Of a stretch of 64,000 nucleotides of DNA, positions 25,205 to 32,533 are shown piece by piece; position 1 is the stretch's first letter; each line of letters opens with the position of its first letter. Source of the DNA: Syntrophotalea acetylenivorans (GTDB taxonomy: Bacteria > Desulfobacterota > Desulfuromonadia > Desulfuromonadales > Syntrophotaleaceae). Position numbers and translations under genes: made by a program. The notes beneath the pieces were generated by a model. That model made no database searches and was not told where the DNA came from. It saw only the letters and a program-made list of their open reading frames with translations. The stretch covers positions 2,974,001-3,038,000 of the forward strand of contig NZ_CP015519.1 in the NCBI RefSeq assembly GCF_001887775.1, in the 5' to 3' direction.

Positions 25205-26624
25205 CCTGAGCAAAAAACGCCGCGGTCTCGGAATTTTCATTGGGCTGATAGTGGTCGTCGCAATTGCTGCTGTGGCGGTAACCGCATTGCTGACCAATGT
25301 TTTCGAGCGCAAGAGCGAAGGCAGATCGCCGTATTTGCGGTTGGTCGAAGTAAACGAGGATACGACCGATCCAGCAATATGGGGAAAAAACTGGCCGAAG
25401 CAGTACGATGGTTATAAACGCACTGCAATTGCCACCCGCACACGTTTCGGAGGCCACGGCGGCAGCGAAGCGCTGCCCGAAGAAAAGATAGAGCGTGATC
25501 CGTGGCTTAAGCGCATGTTCCTCGGCTACGCCTTCTCCATCGATTATCGCGACCGCCGCGGCCACGCATTCATGCTTTCCGACCAGGAACAGACCGAGCG
25601 ACAAACCAAACCGCAGTCGGGCTCCTGCATGCACTGCCACGCCTCGATCATGCCCGTGTACCGTGAACTCGGCGATGGTGATGCTCTGGCGGGTATGAAC
25701 AAAACCCACGCCATGTCGTATCAGGAACTCAATAAAATGGTCCATGAGATGGGGCATGCACACCCGGTCTCTTGTGTCGACTGTCATGACCCCGATACGA
25801 TGCAGGTCCGGGTAACCCGCCCGGCCTTTATTGTCGGAGTGCAGCGTCTTGCGGAATCCGATGCACCGGTTCCGGCCATCCCTTCTATAGATATCTGGCG
25901 AAAGGGTTCGCGTTCCAAGCCCTATGACCCGAATGTCGATGCTACTCGCAACGAATTGCGCTCCTTTGCCTGTGGCCAGTGTCACGTGGAATACTACTGT
26001 TCTTCCGACTTTCCGCTCACCTTTCCCTGGAGCAACGGCCTGAAGATGGAAGATCTCGAAAAGGACTGGGACGAAACCAAATTGACCAGCGGGGCACGTT
26101 TCTACGACTACAAACATAAGGAATCCGGTGCTGAAATCCTCAAGGCACAGCATCCGGAATTTGAACTGTGGAGTCAGGGTATACATGCTCGCAGCGGCGT
26201 TTCATGCTCCGACTGCCATATGCCGTACCAGCGCGATGGAGCATCCAAGGTTTCCGACCACTGGGTGCGCAGCCCGTTGTTAAATGTTAACCGGGCCTGC
26301 CAGACCTGCCACCATACCAACGAAAAGGAACTCCTCGCCCGGGTTGATTCTATCCAACAGAAGAACTTCGATCTGCTGCAACGTGGCGGAACGGCACTGA
26401 TGGGGCTGCTTGATGCGGTTCAGGAAGCCAAGAGCGCCGGGGCGACCAGTGAACAGCTCAAACCTGCGCTTGAATTCCAACGTAAGGCGCAATGGCGACT
26501 TGACTATATTGCCGCAGAAAACTCCATGGGATTCCACGCCCCACAGGAAGCGGCCCGTATTTTGGCTGAAGCCGCCGACTATGCCCGCCAAGGGCAGGTC
26601 GAAGCACTTAAACTGGCAAAATAG
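25197..26624 (+). CDS. nrfA: NrfA, pentaheme ammonia-forming nitrite reductase
   Basis: Periplasmic enzyme reducing nitrite to ammonium with six electrons. This 475-residue form keeps an uncleaved-looking N-terminal helix (residues 11-32). Five heme sites are present: CMHCH (144-148), CVDCH (193-197), CGQCH (259-263), CSDCH (337-341) and CQTCH (368-372). The active-site segments [10 protein letters not shown] and [17 protein letters not shown], which also carry the calcium ligands, are conserved. The first site, the catalytic heme, is CxxCH rather than the CxxCK of classic NrfA. It overlaps nrfH by eight bases and ends in a strong terminator. Confidence 0.96.
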   Translation: MSDLSKKRRGLGIFIGLIVVVAIAAVAVTALLTNVFERKSEGRSPYLRLVEVNEDTTDPAIWGKNWPKQYDGYKRTAIATRTRFGGHGGSEALPEEKIERDPWLKRMFLGYAFSIDYRDRRGHAFMLSDQEQTERQTKPQSGSCMHCHASIMPVYRELGDGDALAGMNKTHAMSYQELNKMVHEMGHAHPVSCVDCHDPDTMQVRVTRPAFIVGVQRLAESDAPVPAIPSIDIWRKGSRSKPYDPNVDATRNELRSFACGQCHVEYYCSSDFPLTFPWSNGLKMEDLEKDWDETKLTSGARFYDYKHKESGAEILKAQHPEFELWSQGIHARSGVSCSDCHMPYQRDGASKVSDHWVRSPLLNVNRACQTCHHTNEKELLARVDSIQQKNFDLLQRGGTALMGLLDAVQEAKSAGATSEQLKPALEFQRKAQWRLDYIAAENSMGFHAPQEAARILAEAADYARQGQVEALKLAK

Positions 26625-26641
26625 AGACCTCCACCACACAC

Positions 26642-26673
26642 AAAAAAGGCCGCATTTCGATGCGGCCTTTTTT
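26642..26673. terminator. Terminator after nrfHA
   Basis: AAAAAAGGCCGCAT-TTCG-ATGCGGCCTTTTTT is a perfect 14-pair hairpin with a stable tetraloop and T run, 18 bases after the nrfA stop. Confidence 0.92.
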
Positions 26674-26720
26674 GCGGCAACGCATCAAATGCAAGCGACT
26701 GATAGTTTATGGAAGGTGCG

Positions 26721-27500
26721 ATGAAAGAACTTCTCGAAACGGCAAGTATTTTGGCTGAGAAGGCCGGCGAACACATCCGCCAATCGGCATCGCAACTGCG
26801 CCAGGTGGATTACAAAGGCCGAGCCGACATGGTCACTGATGTTGATCGGCGGGCGGAGAAAATCATTCTCGAAGGTATCCGTCAGGCCTACCCCGACCAT
26901 GCGGTGCTGGCCGAAGAATCGGGCGAAAAGGAGGCTCAAAGCGATTATCGCTGGGTGGTCGACCCCCTCGACGGCACCACCAACTTCGTCCACGGCTACC
27001 CCTTTTACTGCGTCTCCATCGCCGTGCAATATCGTCAGGAGACGGTGGCCGCCTTGGTGCTGAATCCGGTTCTGGACGAACTCTTTTCTGCCCTAAAAGG
27101 GGACGGTGCCCATCTCAACGGAAAACCGATCGAGGTTTCCCCAACCTGCGAACTATCCAGAGCCCTGGTAGCTACCGGCTTTCCCTATGAGTTCGGCGAA
27201 CACTGGGAGCATTCCATGACCCTGTTCGAAACTTTTTACCGCAACTGCCACGGGGTGCGCCGGGACGGCGCAGCAGCTCTGGATCTTTGCTACGTGGCGG
27301 CGGGGCGCTTCGACGGTTTTTGGGAATATGAGTTGCAACCCTGGGACGTGGCGGCGGGCTTGCTGATTGTCCAGGAAGCGGGGGGCAAGACCACCGACTT
27401 CAAGGATAATCCCAGCGGCATTTGCGATGGGCAAGTCCTGGCCAGTAACGGCCGGATTCACGATGAGATGCTGCGGGTGATTGGCTCACATGTTGTTTAG
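26721..27500 (+). CDS. suhB: Inositol monophosphatase family protein (SuhB-like)
   Basis: A 259-residue magnesium-dependent sugar-phosphate phosphatase. The metal-binding motifs are in order: the Glu-Glu site LAEESGEK, WVVDPLDGTTNFVHGYP, and the C-terminal WDVAAGLLIVQEAGG. The family also hydrolyses fructose-1,6-bisphosphate or NADP in some bacteria and SuhB binds ribosomal transcription complexes, so the substrate is not settled. ATG 26721 is preferred as GGAAGG lies just before it; ATG 26709 would add four residues but lacks a ribosome site. Confidence 0.92.
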   Translation: MKELLETASILAEKAGEHIRQSASQLRQVDYKGRADMVTDVDRRAEKIILEGIRQAYPDHAVLAEESGEKEAQSDYRWVVDPLDGTTNFVHGYPFYCVSIAVQYRQETVAALVLNPVLDELFSALKGDGAHLNGKPIEVSPTCELSRALVATGFPYEFGEHWEHSMTLFETFYRNCHGVRRDGAAALDLCYVAAGRFDGFWEYELQPWDVAAGLLIVQEAGGKTTDFKDNPSGICDGQVLASNGRIHDEMLRVIGSHVV

Positions 27501-27557
27501 CACCTGAAGAAAACCACGCCCCTGTTTGGGCCAACATCATTCCCATCCCGGAATTCA

Positions 27558-28157
27558 ATGGAAGATCGACACACAGTACTCAGATATTGGTTCGGCAGAG
27601 ACCCTGATGACCCCGGATTAGCAAAGGAGCGTGCTTCCCTCTGGTGGTCCAAGGCCCCCCAAACCGATAAGGAAATCCGCGAGCGGTTCAAACCATTGGT
27701 CCTTGCGGCCGGCAGGGGCTTTCTCGGGAACTGGAAGTCGACGGTTCACGGCAGGTTGGCTCTAATCCTGCTCACCGATCAGTTTCCGCGCAACATTTAT
27801 CGTGGCCAACCGCAGGCTTTCGCTTTTGATGGCATCGCTCTGGAGTTGAGCCTTAAGGGGCTGGCTTCGGGGGAAGACCGTCTGTTGAAACCCATCCATA
27901 GAGTGTTCTTCTATCTGCCTTTGGAACATTCCGAGGTACTTGAGCACCAACATCGTTCCGTCGATCTCTTTCAGGAATTGGTTCTTGAAGTTCCCGAAAG
28001 CAGGAAACAGTTCTTTGCGGGCTTCTTGAACTTCGCCATCCGGCACTGCGCCATCATCGAGCGGTTCGGCCGGTTCCCCCATCGCAACGCGATCCTCGGT
28101 CGTGAGTCCACGCCGGAGGAGGTCGAGTTTCTCAAGCAGCCCGGGTCATCCTTTTGA
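27558..28157 (+). CDS. DUF924 family protein
   Basis: A 199-residue soluble protein of the DUF924 family, an all-helical TPR-like fold of unknown biochemical role. Family hallmarks are YWFGRDPDDPG near the N terminus, WWSKAPQTDKEIRERF, LILLTDQFPRNIYRG and the phenylalanine-rich HRVFFYLPLEHSE. The C-terminal segment RFGRFPHRNAILGRESTPEE is nearly invariant in the family. The ATG at 27558 has no strong ribosome site. It stands alone between suhB and the nitroreductase remnant. Confidence 0.9.
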   Translation: MEDRHTVLRYWFGRDPDDPGLAKERASLWWSKAPQTDKEIRERFKPLVLAAGRGFLGNWKSTVHGRLALILLTDQFPRNIYRGQPQAFAFDGIALELSLKGLASGEDRLLKPIHRVFFYLPLEHSEVLEHQHRSVDLFQELVLEVPESRKQFFAGFLNFAIRHCAIIERFGRFPHRNAILGRESTPEEVEFLKQPGSSF

Positions 28158-28269
28158 GTCGGCTGATTTAGAAAATAAGGGTGTTCTTCGTTTTGAAGCG
28201 CGGATTTTTGATAAACTTGGACCTGTGTTGCGGTATTTTTAACTAGCTGGCCTCAAAATTGAAGTGCTA

Positions 28270-28508
28270 CCATTCCGACGTCGGGACAGAGAGCTTCTGG
28301 TGACTCTGGAGCTTGCCGTACTCTCCTTCGGTCTCGGAACCTGTTGACCGGTTTTCTTCATCAGGCGGTGCACAGTTCCTCCGGGATTGCACGAGCTCTC
28401 GACCTGCCGCCCGGTCATCGCATGATCGGCGGCCTGATGATCAGCCATCCGGAAATGGAATATGCACGGGTTCCTGTGCGCAAGCCTGCGGTGGTGATTT
28501 GGCGGTAA
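28270..28508 (+). pseudogene. Remnant of a nitroreductase-family gene (C-terminal end only)
   Basis: Translation of this stretch recovers the last third of a nitroreductase/4Fe-4S-nitroreductase type enzyme in two frames. The first frame reads ELLVTLELAVLSFGLGTC and then meets TGA. After restoring one G near 28345 (TGTTGACC as TGTTGGACC) it continues WTGFLHQAV, then ALDLPPGHRMIGGLMISHPE and ARVPVRKPAVVIWR, stop at 28506. That order (LGLGTCWxGF, GLPxGxxxxGxxxxGxP, RxPxRKPxxVxW) is the usual C terminus of the family. No start or FMN-binding N-terminal half is found upstream. It lies in a 640-base stretch otherwise free of genes. Confidence 0.65.
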
Positions 28509-28558
28509 AGTCGAAGTTACAGTTTTAGATTCCAGCAGGTCGTGAAAAGCCTCAGATC

Positions 28559-28638
28559 CGGCGGGTCGCGTCCCGCCAGACGCCCTACTTTTGTCCAAGC
28601 AACAAAAGTAGGCAAAAATGGCTCCACTGCGTGGGGCA
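28559..28638. repeat. Dispersed palindromic repeat, family B, copy 2 (inverted)
   Basis: Reverse-oriented copy of the element at 8087-8173: GGCGGGTCGCGTCCCGCC, the hairpin CCTACTTTTGT...ACAAAAGTAGG, then CCACTGCGTGGGGC. Compared with copy 1 the two hairpin arms differ in step (CTTCC/GGAAG against CTACT/AGTAG), so pairing is kept. It ends about 160 bases before the MoxR start codon. Confidence 0.8.
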
Positions 28639-28795
28639 TCAACTTGTCAGTAGGGATCCTTTAACAGACCCACCTGAAATTGACATTGATCAAGGCAGCT
28701 CCTACCCGTTATTTTATATCTTTAAAACAAAAAAATACCCCAAATGCCAAAAATACGAACCCTACACACCGGGACGGCCTCAAAGGGAGACATGT

Positions 28796-29794
28796 ATGGA
28801 GACTTCAGTAAGCGTTAAACCATCGCTGGCTATAGCGATTCTCAAAAGCGGGCTTGATGTGAACGTGCCCATGTTCCTCTGGGGGCCCCCTGGAATCGGC
28901 AAGTCCCAAATCGTGGCTCAGGTGGCTGCGGATCTGGATCTGCCGCTGATCGATGTGCGAGCGGTCCTGCTGGACCCCGTCGATCTGCGCGGCGTCCCGT
29001 CTGTTGAAAATGGCACGACCCGTTGGAACCCTCCTAACTTCCTGCCCACCGAAGGAGAGGGATTGCTGTTCCTCGATGAACTTTCCCAGGCTCCTGAATC
29101 GGTGCAGAGTTCGCTGCTGCAGCTCGTATTGGATCGTAAACTCGGTGAATATTCCCTGCCTGACGGCTGGAGAATTCTGGCTGCGGGCAACCGGGTGACG
29201 GACGGTACCTTTAGTCGGAAAATCAGCAAGGCGCTCGGTTCCCGTTTTGCGACTCATCTCGAACTGGCTACCGACCTGGACGAATGGTGCGCCTGGGCTA
29301 TGAATAACGACGTGCCCTCGGAAATTATCGGTTTCTTGCGCCTGCGGCCCGATCTGCTGCATCATTTTGATCCCAAAGCCCAGGGCAATTCCTTTCCCTG
29401 CCCACGGGTCTGGGCCAGTGTCGGCCAGTTTATGGGCAAGCTCCCTTTAGAGGCGGAACTGCCTTTTTTTGCTGGGGCATTGGGCTTCGGAGCCGCTGCT
29501 GAATTTACTTCGTTCCTGCATATTTATCGTGACTTGCCGGACATCGAATCGATTATGCTCGATCCGGATAAATCGGACGTCCCCGAAGAACCTTCGGTTC
29601 TTTACGCCCTTTGCGGTGCCATGAGCCGAAAAATTACGGAAGAAAATGCTTCGCCGGCTTTTCGCTACATGAAGCGATTGCCCTCAGAATTTCAAGTGGT
29701 CTGGCTGCGCGATGCGCTGCAAGCCCAACCCAAGCTGGCGACCAGCAAGGAATTCACCAAATGGGCCAAAGAAAACGGCGATCTGCTGCTGTGA
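28796..29794 (+). CDS. MoxR-type AAA+ ATPase
   Basis: A 332-residue AAA+ protein of the MoxR branch, chaperones thought to remodel or mature partner complexes together with VWA proteins. Walker A is GPPGIGKSQIV, Walker B is GLLFLDELSQAP, sensor 1 is RILAAGNRV, and the arginine-finger region is SKALGSRFATHLEL. ATG 28796 has AGGGAG eight bases upstream; the upstream open frame runs into repeat sequence and is not used. Only 85 bases separate it from the VWA gene, forming the classical MoxR-VWA pair. Confidence 0.92.
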   Translation: METSVSVKPSLAIAILKSGLDVNVPMFLWGPPGIGKSQIVAQVAADLDLPLIDVRAVLLDPVDLRGVPSVENGTTRWNPPNFLPTEGEGLLFLDELSQAPESVQSSLLQLVLDRKLGEYSLPDGWRILAAGNRVTDGTFSRKISKALGSRFATHLELATDLDEWCAWAMNNDVPSEIIGFLRLRPDLLHHFDPKAQGNSFPCPRVWASVGQFMGKLPLEAELPFFAGALGFGAAAEFTSFLHIYRDLPDIESIMLDPDKSDVPEEPSVLYALCGAMSRKITEENASPAFRYMKRLPSEFQVVWLRDALQAQPKLATSKEFTKWAKENGDLLL

Positions 29795-29879
29795 TCGCCC
29801 AGTAGGTCTTTTTAATTCAACTGTTTCTGCCGCAAGACTATCGGCATTCTTGAACTAGCCCACTTGGGAAGGCAAAGCG

Positions 29880-31043
29880 ATGAAAAAATCCCCAAAGCTG
29901 GCAAAAGCGATTGCAAGGACGGTACTTGATCACCCGTTTTTCGCTACTTTGCTGCTGCGCATGAAATTGCATGAGGATGAAGAGATCAAAACTGCCTGCA
30001 CCGACGGTCGACAGATCCGCTATAACCCCAACTTCATTAACTCGCTGCAGGTCGATCAGATCGTGTTCGTCCTCGCCCACCTGGTGATGCACGTCGCTCA
30101 CTTTCACCCCTTACGGCGCAGTGCCCGCAATAAGGGTCGTTTCAACAAGGCCGGCGATTATGCTATTAACGGCATCCTTAAGGATGCCGGCCTCAGCATG
30201 CTGCCCAAGGCTCTGTACCATAAGGACTTTCACAACCTGGCTGCGGAACAGATCTACGATCGCTTGCCCGGTTCGCCGAGCGATGAAGACGGCGAAGTCG
30301 AACGCAACGACGATCTGGAGGAAGGGGATCCCGGAGGCTGCGGCAGTTTCGAAGATGCCCGGGACGAATACGGCAATCCCTTGACCAAGGCGGAACGGGA
30401 CCGCGCAGAAGCAGAAATCACCGTGGCCATCCAACAGGCCGCCCAGGCCGCTAAAGCTCAGGGCAAGTTGCCCGGATCCTTGGCGCGCCTGGTTGACGAG
30501 TTGGTCCATCCGATACTCGACTGGCGGGAAATGCTGCGGTCTTTCATCGATCACTCGGCGCGTACCGATTATTCCTGGAGACAGCCCAACCGGCGTCATA
30601 TCGCCGACGGTCTCTATCTACCCAGTTTTCGCTCCGATGGCCTCAAGCCCTTGGTGCTGGCCATAGACACTTCCGGCTCGATCATGCAAAAAGAGCTCAA
30701 TCAGTTTCAGGCCGAGTTGAATGATATCCTGCTCAGCTATCCCGCAACGGTCAACGTGGTATACTGCGACAGCGAGATATCTGATACTCAGACCATTACC
30801 CCGGACGAGTATCCCGTGCAGCTTAAAACCACGGGCTTTGGCGGTACCGATTTGTGTCCGCCTTTCGAATGGGCGATAAAAAACGTTCCCAATGCCGGAT
30901 GTCTGATCTACCTGACCGACCTTAAGGGCAACAGCCCGGAAATCGACCCCGGGATTCCTACGCTGTGGATCAGTACCACCAAGGACCGGGATCTGGCCGA
31001 GAGCTATCGGCCGAAATTTGGTAACATAGCCACACTGGAATAA
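29880..31043 (+). CDS. DUF2201/VWA-like domain protein, partner of MoxR ATPase
   Basis: A 387-residue protein. The N-terminal half follows the DUF2201 putative metallopeptidase pattern: LAHLVMHVAHFHPLRR, then AGDYAINGILKDAG and the segment EQIYDRLP. In active members the first motif contains HExxH; here it is HLxxH, so the catalytic Glu is lost. An acidic linker (residues about 135-160) leads to a C-terminal VWA-like domain with the MIDAS motif DTSGS, Thr in GFGGTD and the aspartate in IYLTDLKG. The protein probably binds a metal-dependent partner that the MoxR ATPase helps to remodel. Start codon follows the segment GGAAGG by about eight bases. Confidence 0.9.
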   Translation: MKKSPKLAKAIARTVLDHPFFATLLLRMKLHEDEEIKTACTDGRQIRYNPNFINSLQVDQIVFVLAHLVMHVAHFHPLRRSARNKGRFNKAGDYAINGILKDAGLSMLPKALYHKDFHNLAAEQIYDRLPGSPSDEDGEVERNDDLEEGDPGGCGSFEDARDEYGNPLTKAERDRAEAEITVAIQQAAQAAKAQGKLPGSLARLVDELVHPILDWREMLRSFIDHSARTDYSWRQPNRRHIADGLYLPSFRSDGLKPLVLAIDTSGSIMQKELNQFQAELNDILLSYPATVNVVYCDSEISDTQTITPDEYPVQLKTTGFGGTDLCPPFEWAIKNVPNAGCLIYLTDLKGNSPEIDPGIPTLWISTTKDRDLAESYRPKFGNIATLE

Positions 31044-31091
31044 CCATCAAGCGGCAACATCCGACACCCAATCAGGCCGTGGAGAACAAAG

Positions 31092-31292
31092 ATGAAGAAG
31101 ATCATATCCCTTACTTTCCTCCAGCGAGACACTGTCAGGGCCAACCACCCTGATCTCTGGAAAAAATGCACATATCTGGATACAGGAAAGTTGAGCGTGA
31201 AGCTCTACTCCTGGCGTTATTCCACTACCGTAGAAAATGCCCTGGCGTTGCGCTTGATGGGGTTATGCACCATTGAGGACCAAGTCGATTAA
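31092..31292 (+). CDS. Small hypothetical protein downstream of VWA gene
   Basis: A 66-residue protein, MKKIISLTFLQRDTVRANHP onward, with no family recognised. It starts 48 bases after the VWA gene, has GGAG seven bases before the ATG, and keeps an ordinary codon pattern, so it is likely translated as third gene of the moxR unit. It is mildly basic, has no signal peptide or membrane helix, and contains one cysteine in WKKCTYLD and another in MGLCTIED. Confidence 0.55.
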   Translation: MKKIISLTFLQRDTVRANHPDLWKKCTYLDTGKLSVKLYSWRYSTTVENALALRLMGLCTIEDQVD

Positions 31293-31403
31293 GCCAGGTC
31301 TGATTGGTGAGTGCTCGAGCAGCAAAGACAAAGCCGATCCCAGTCCCTGCTGTTGAGTATGATGTAACGCTCAATCCTTCAGACCCTGCTTAAGGAGAAC
31401 GCC

Positions 31404-32339
31404 ATGCCTCTTCGACCGAATATTCTTGTTATCGGTGGCAGCTATTTTGTGGGTCGTGTTTTTATTGAAAAACTTCTGGCACTGAACAAATATAATATCT
31501 ATGCACTTAACCGCGGGACCCTCCCTATGCGGCTGGAAGGCGTCACCCACCTGTGCTGCGATCGTAACGATGAAGACCTGCTTCGCAAGGTGGTTCCCGA
31601 TGTGCCCTGGCAGGCGGTGATTGATTTTTGCGCCTACACGCCGAAAGACATAGAAAAAACCTTTAAGGCACTTTCCAGTCACACGCTGACCCAATACATC
31701 TATATCAGTACCGCTTCGGTTTACGCACCTTCTTCTCAGCAGCCCATTGACGAATTGGGCGCAACCCTCATCGCCAGCCAACCGCAACTGGGCTCGGCCG
31801 CCGACTACGGTTTTCACAAGCGGTTGGCTGAGTTGGCGGTGATCGAGCAGTGTGGCATGCGAAATATCGCCTATACCATCGTGCGCCCCACCTTCATCTT
31901 CGGTAAATACAACTATGCACCGCGCGAGAGCTATTTCTTCGAAGAGATTCTGAAGCACAATGTGGTGGTGATTCCCGATCACGAACCCCCGGCGCGGTTT
32001 AGTTTTGTCTCGGTATGGGATGTGGCGTTTATCACTGCCGCCTGCATTGACAACCCGACGGCTTACGGAGAGATTTTCAATGCTTCCGGCGATGAAGTGT
32101 TGTCCTACTCGTCGCTGGTCGAATGCTTCAAACAGGTTACTGGTGTCAATTTTACTGTCAAAGTGTTGCCCATTTCTGAGATAGAGGCGCAGAGAATTCC
32201 TCTACCGTTCCCCTTAGACGAGGATTTGCTCTATTCCGGCCAACGCAGCAAACAGTTGTTGAATTATAGCTACTTTCCATTCCAGAAGGCCATGCAGGAA
32301 ACTTATCGCCTCTACCGAGTGGGCGCCGGTCTCGGTTAA
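31404..32339 (+). CDS. NAD-dependent epimerase/dehydratase (extended SDR)
   Basis: A 311-residue Rossmann protein. The nucleotide loop VIGGSYFVGR replaces the usual GxxGxxG in the manner of the atypical SDR_a5/CSP41-like group, and the catalytic YxxxK is in SAADYGFHKRLAE. A threonine/serine-rich strand (YISTASVYAP) supplies the third active residue. Likely substrate is a nucleotide sugar or isoprenoid-type molecule; the sequence does not decide. AAGGAG lies eight bases before the ATG. The gene stands alone and ends before a bidirectional terminator. Confidence 0.85.
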   Translation: MPLRPNILVIGGSYFVGRVFIEKLLALNKYNIYALNRGTLPMRLEGVTHLCCDRNDEDLLRKVVPDVPWQAVIDFCAYTPKDIEKTFKALSSHTLTQYIYISTASVYAPSSQQPIDELGATLIASQPQLGSAADYGFHKRLAELAVIEQCGMRNIAYTIVRPTFIFGKYNYAPRESYFFEEILKHNVVVIPDHEPPARFSFVSVWDVAFITAACIDNPTAYGEIFNASGDEVLSYSSLVECFKQVTGVNFTVKVLPISEIEAQRIPLPFPLDEDLLYSGQRSKQLLNYSYFPFQKAMQETYRLYRVGAGLG

Positions 32340-32467
32340 TCGTTCCCTACCTCAGAGGGAAGTTGTGATGTTCTTGAATCTTTCCTTTTTCCGGGGATGG
32401 ATTTTTATGAACTGCAATCGTGGCGAGCAAAGGCAAAATTACGGGTTTCTGTTTTAACAAAGATAAA

Positions 32468-32503
32468 AAGAGGGGGCGGCCATACGGCACGCCCCCTTCT
32501 TTA
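32468..32503. terminator. Bidirectional terminator between SDR gene and tex
   Basis: AGGGGGC pairs with GCCCCCT across a 13-base loop, with A-rich sequence on the left and CTTTATT on the right, serving two converging genes. Confidence 0.7.
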
Positions 32504-32533
32504 TTGTCTCATGCGGTATTGAGGAGCCTGCAC

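Noticed and set aside
28313-28528. A 71-codon frame at the nitroreductase remnant
   Set aside because: It is out of frame with the recognisable nitroreductase sequence and lacks a start site.
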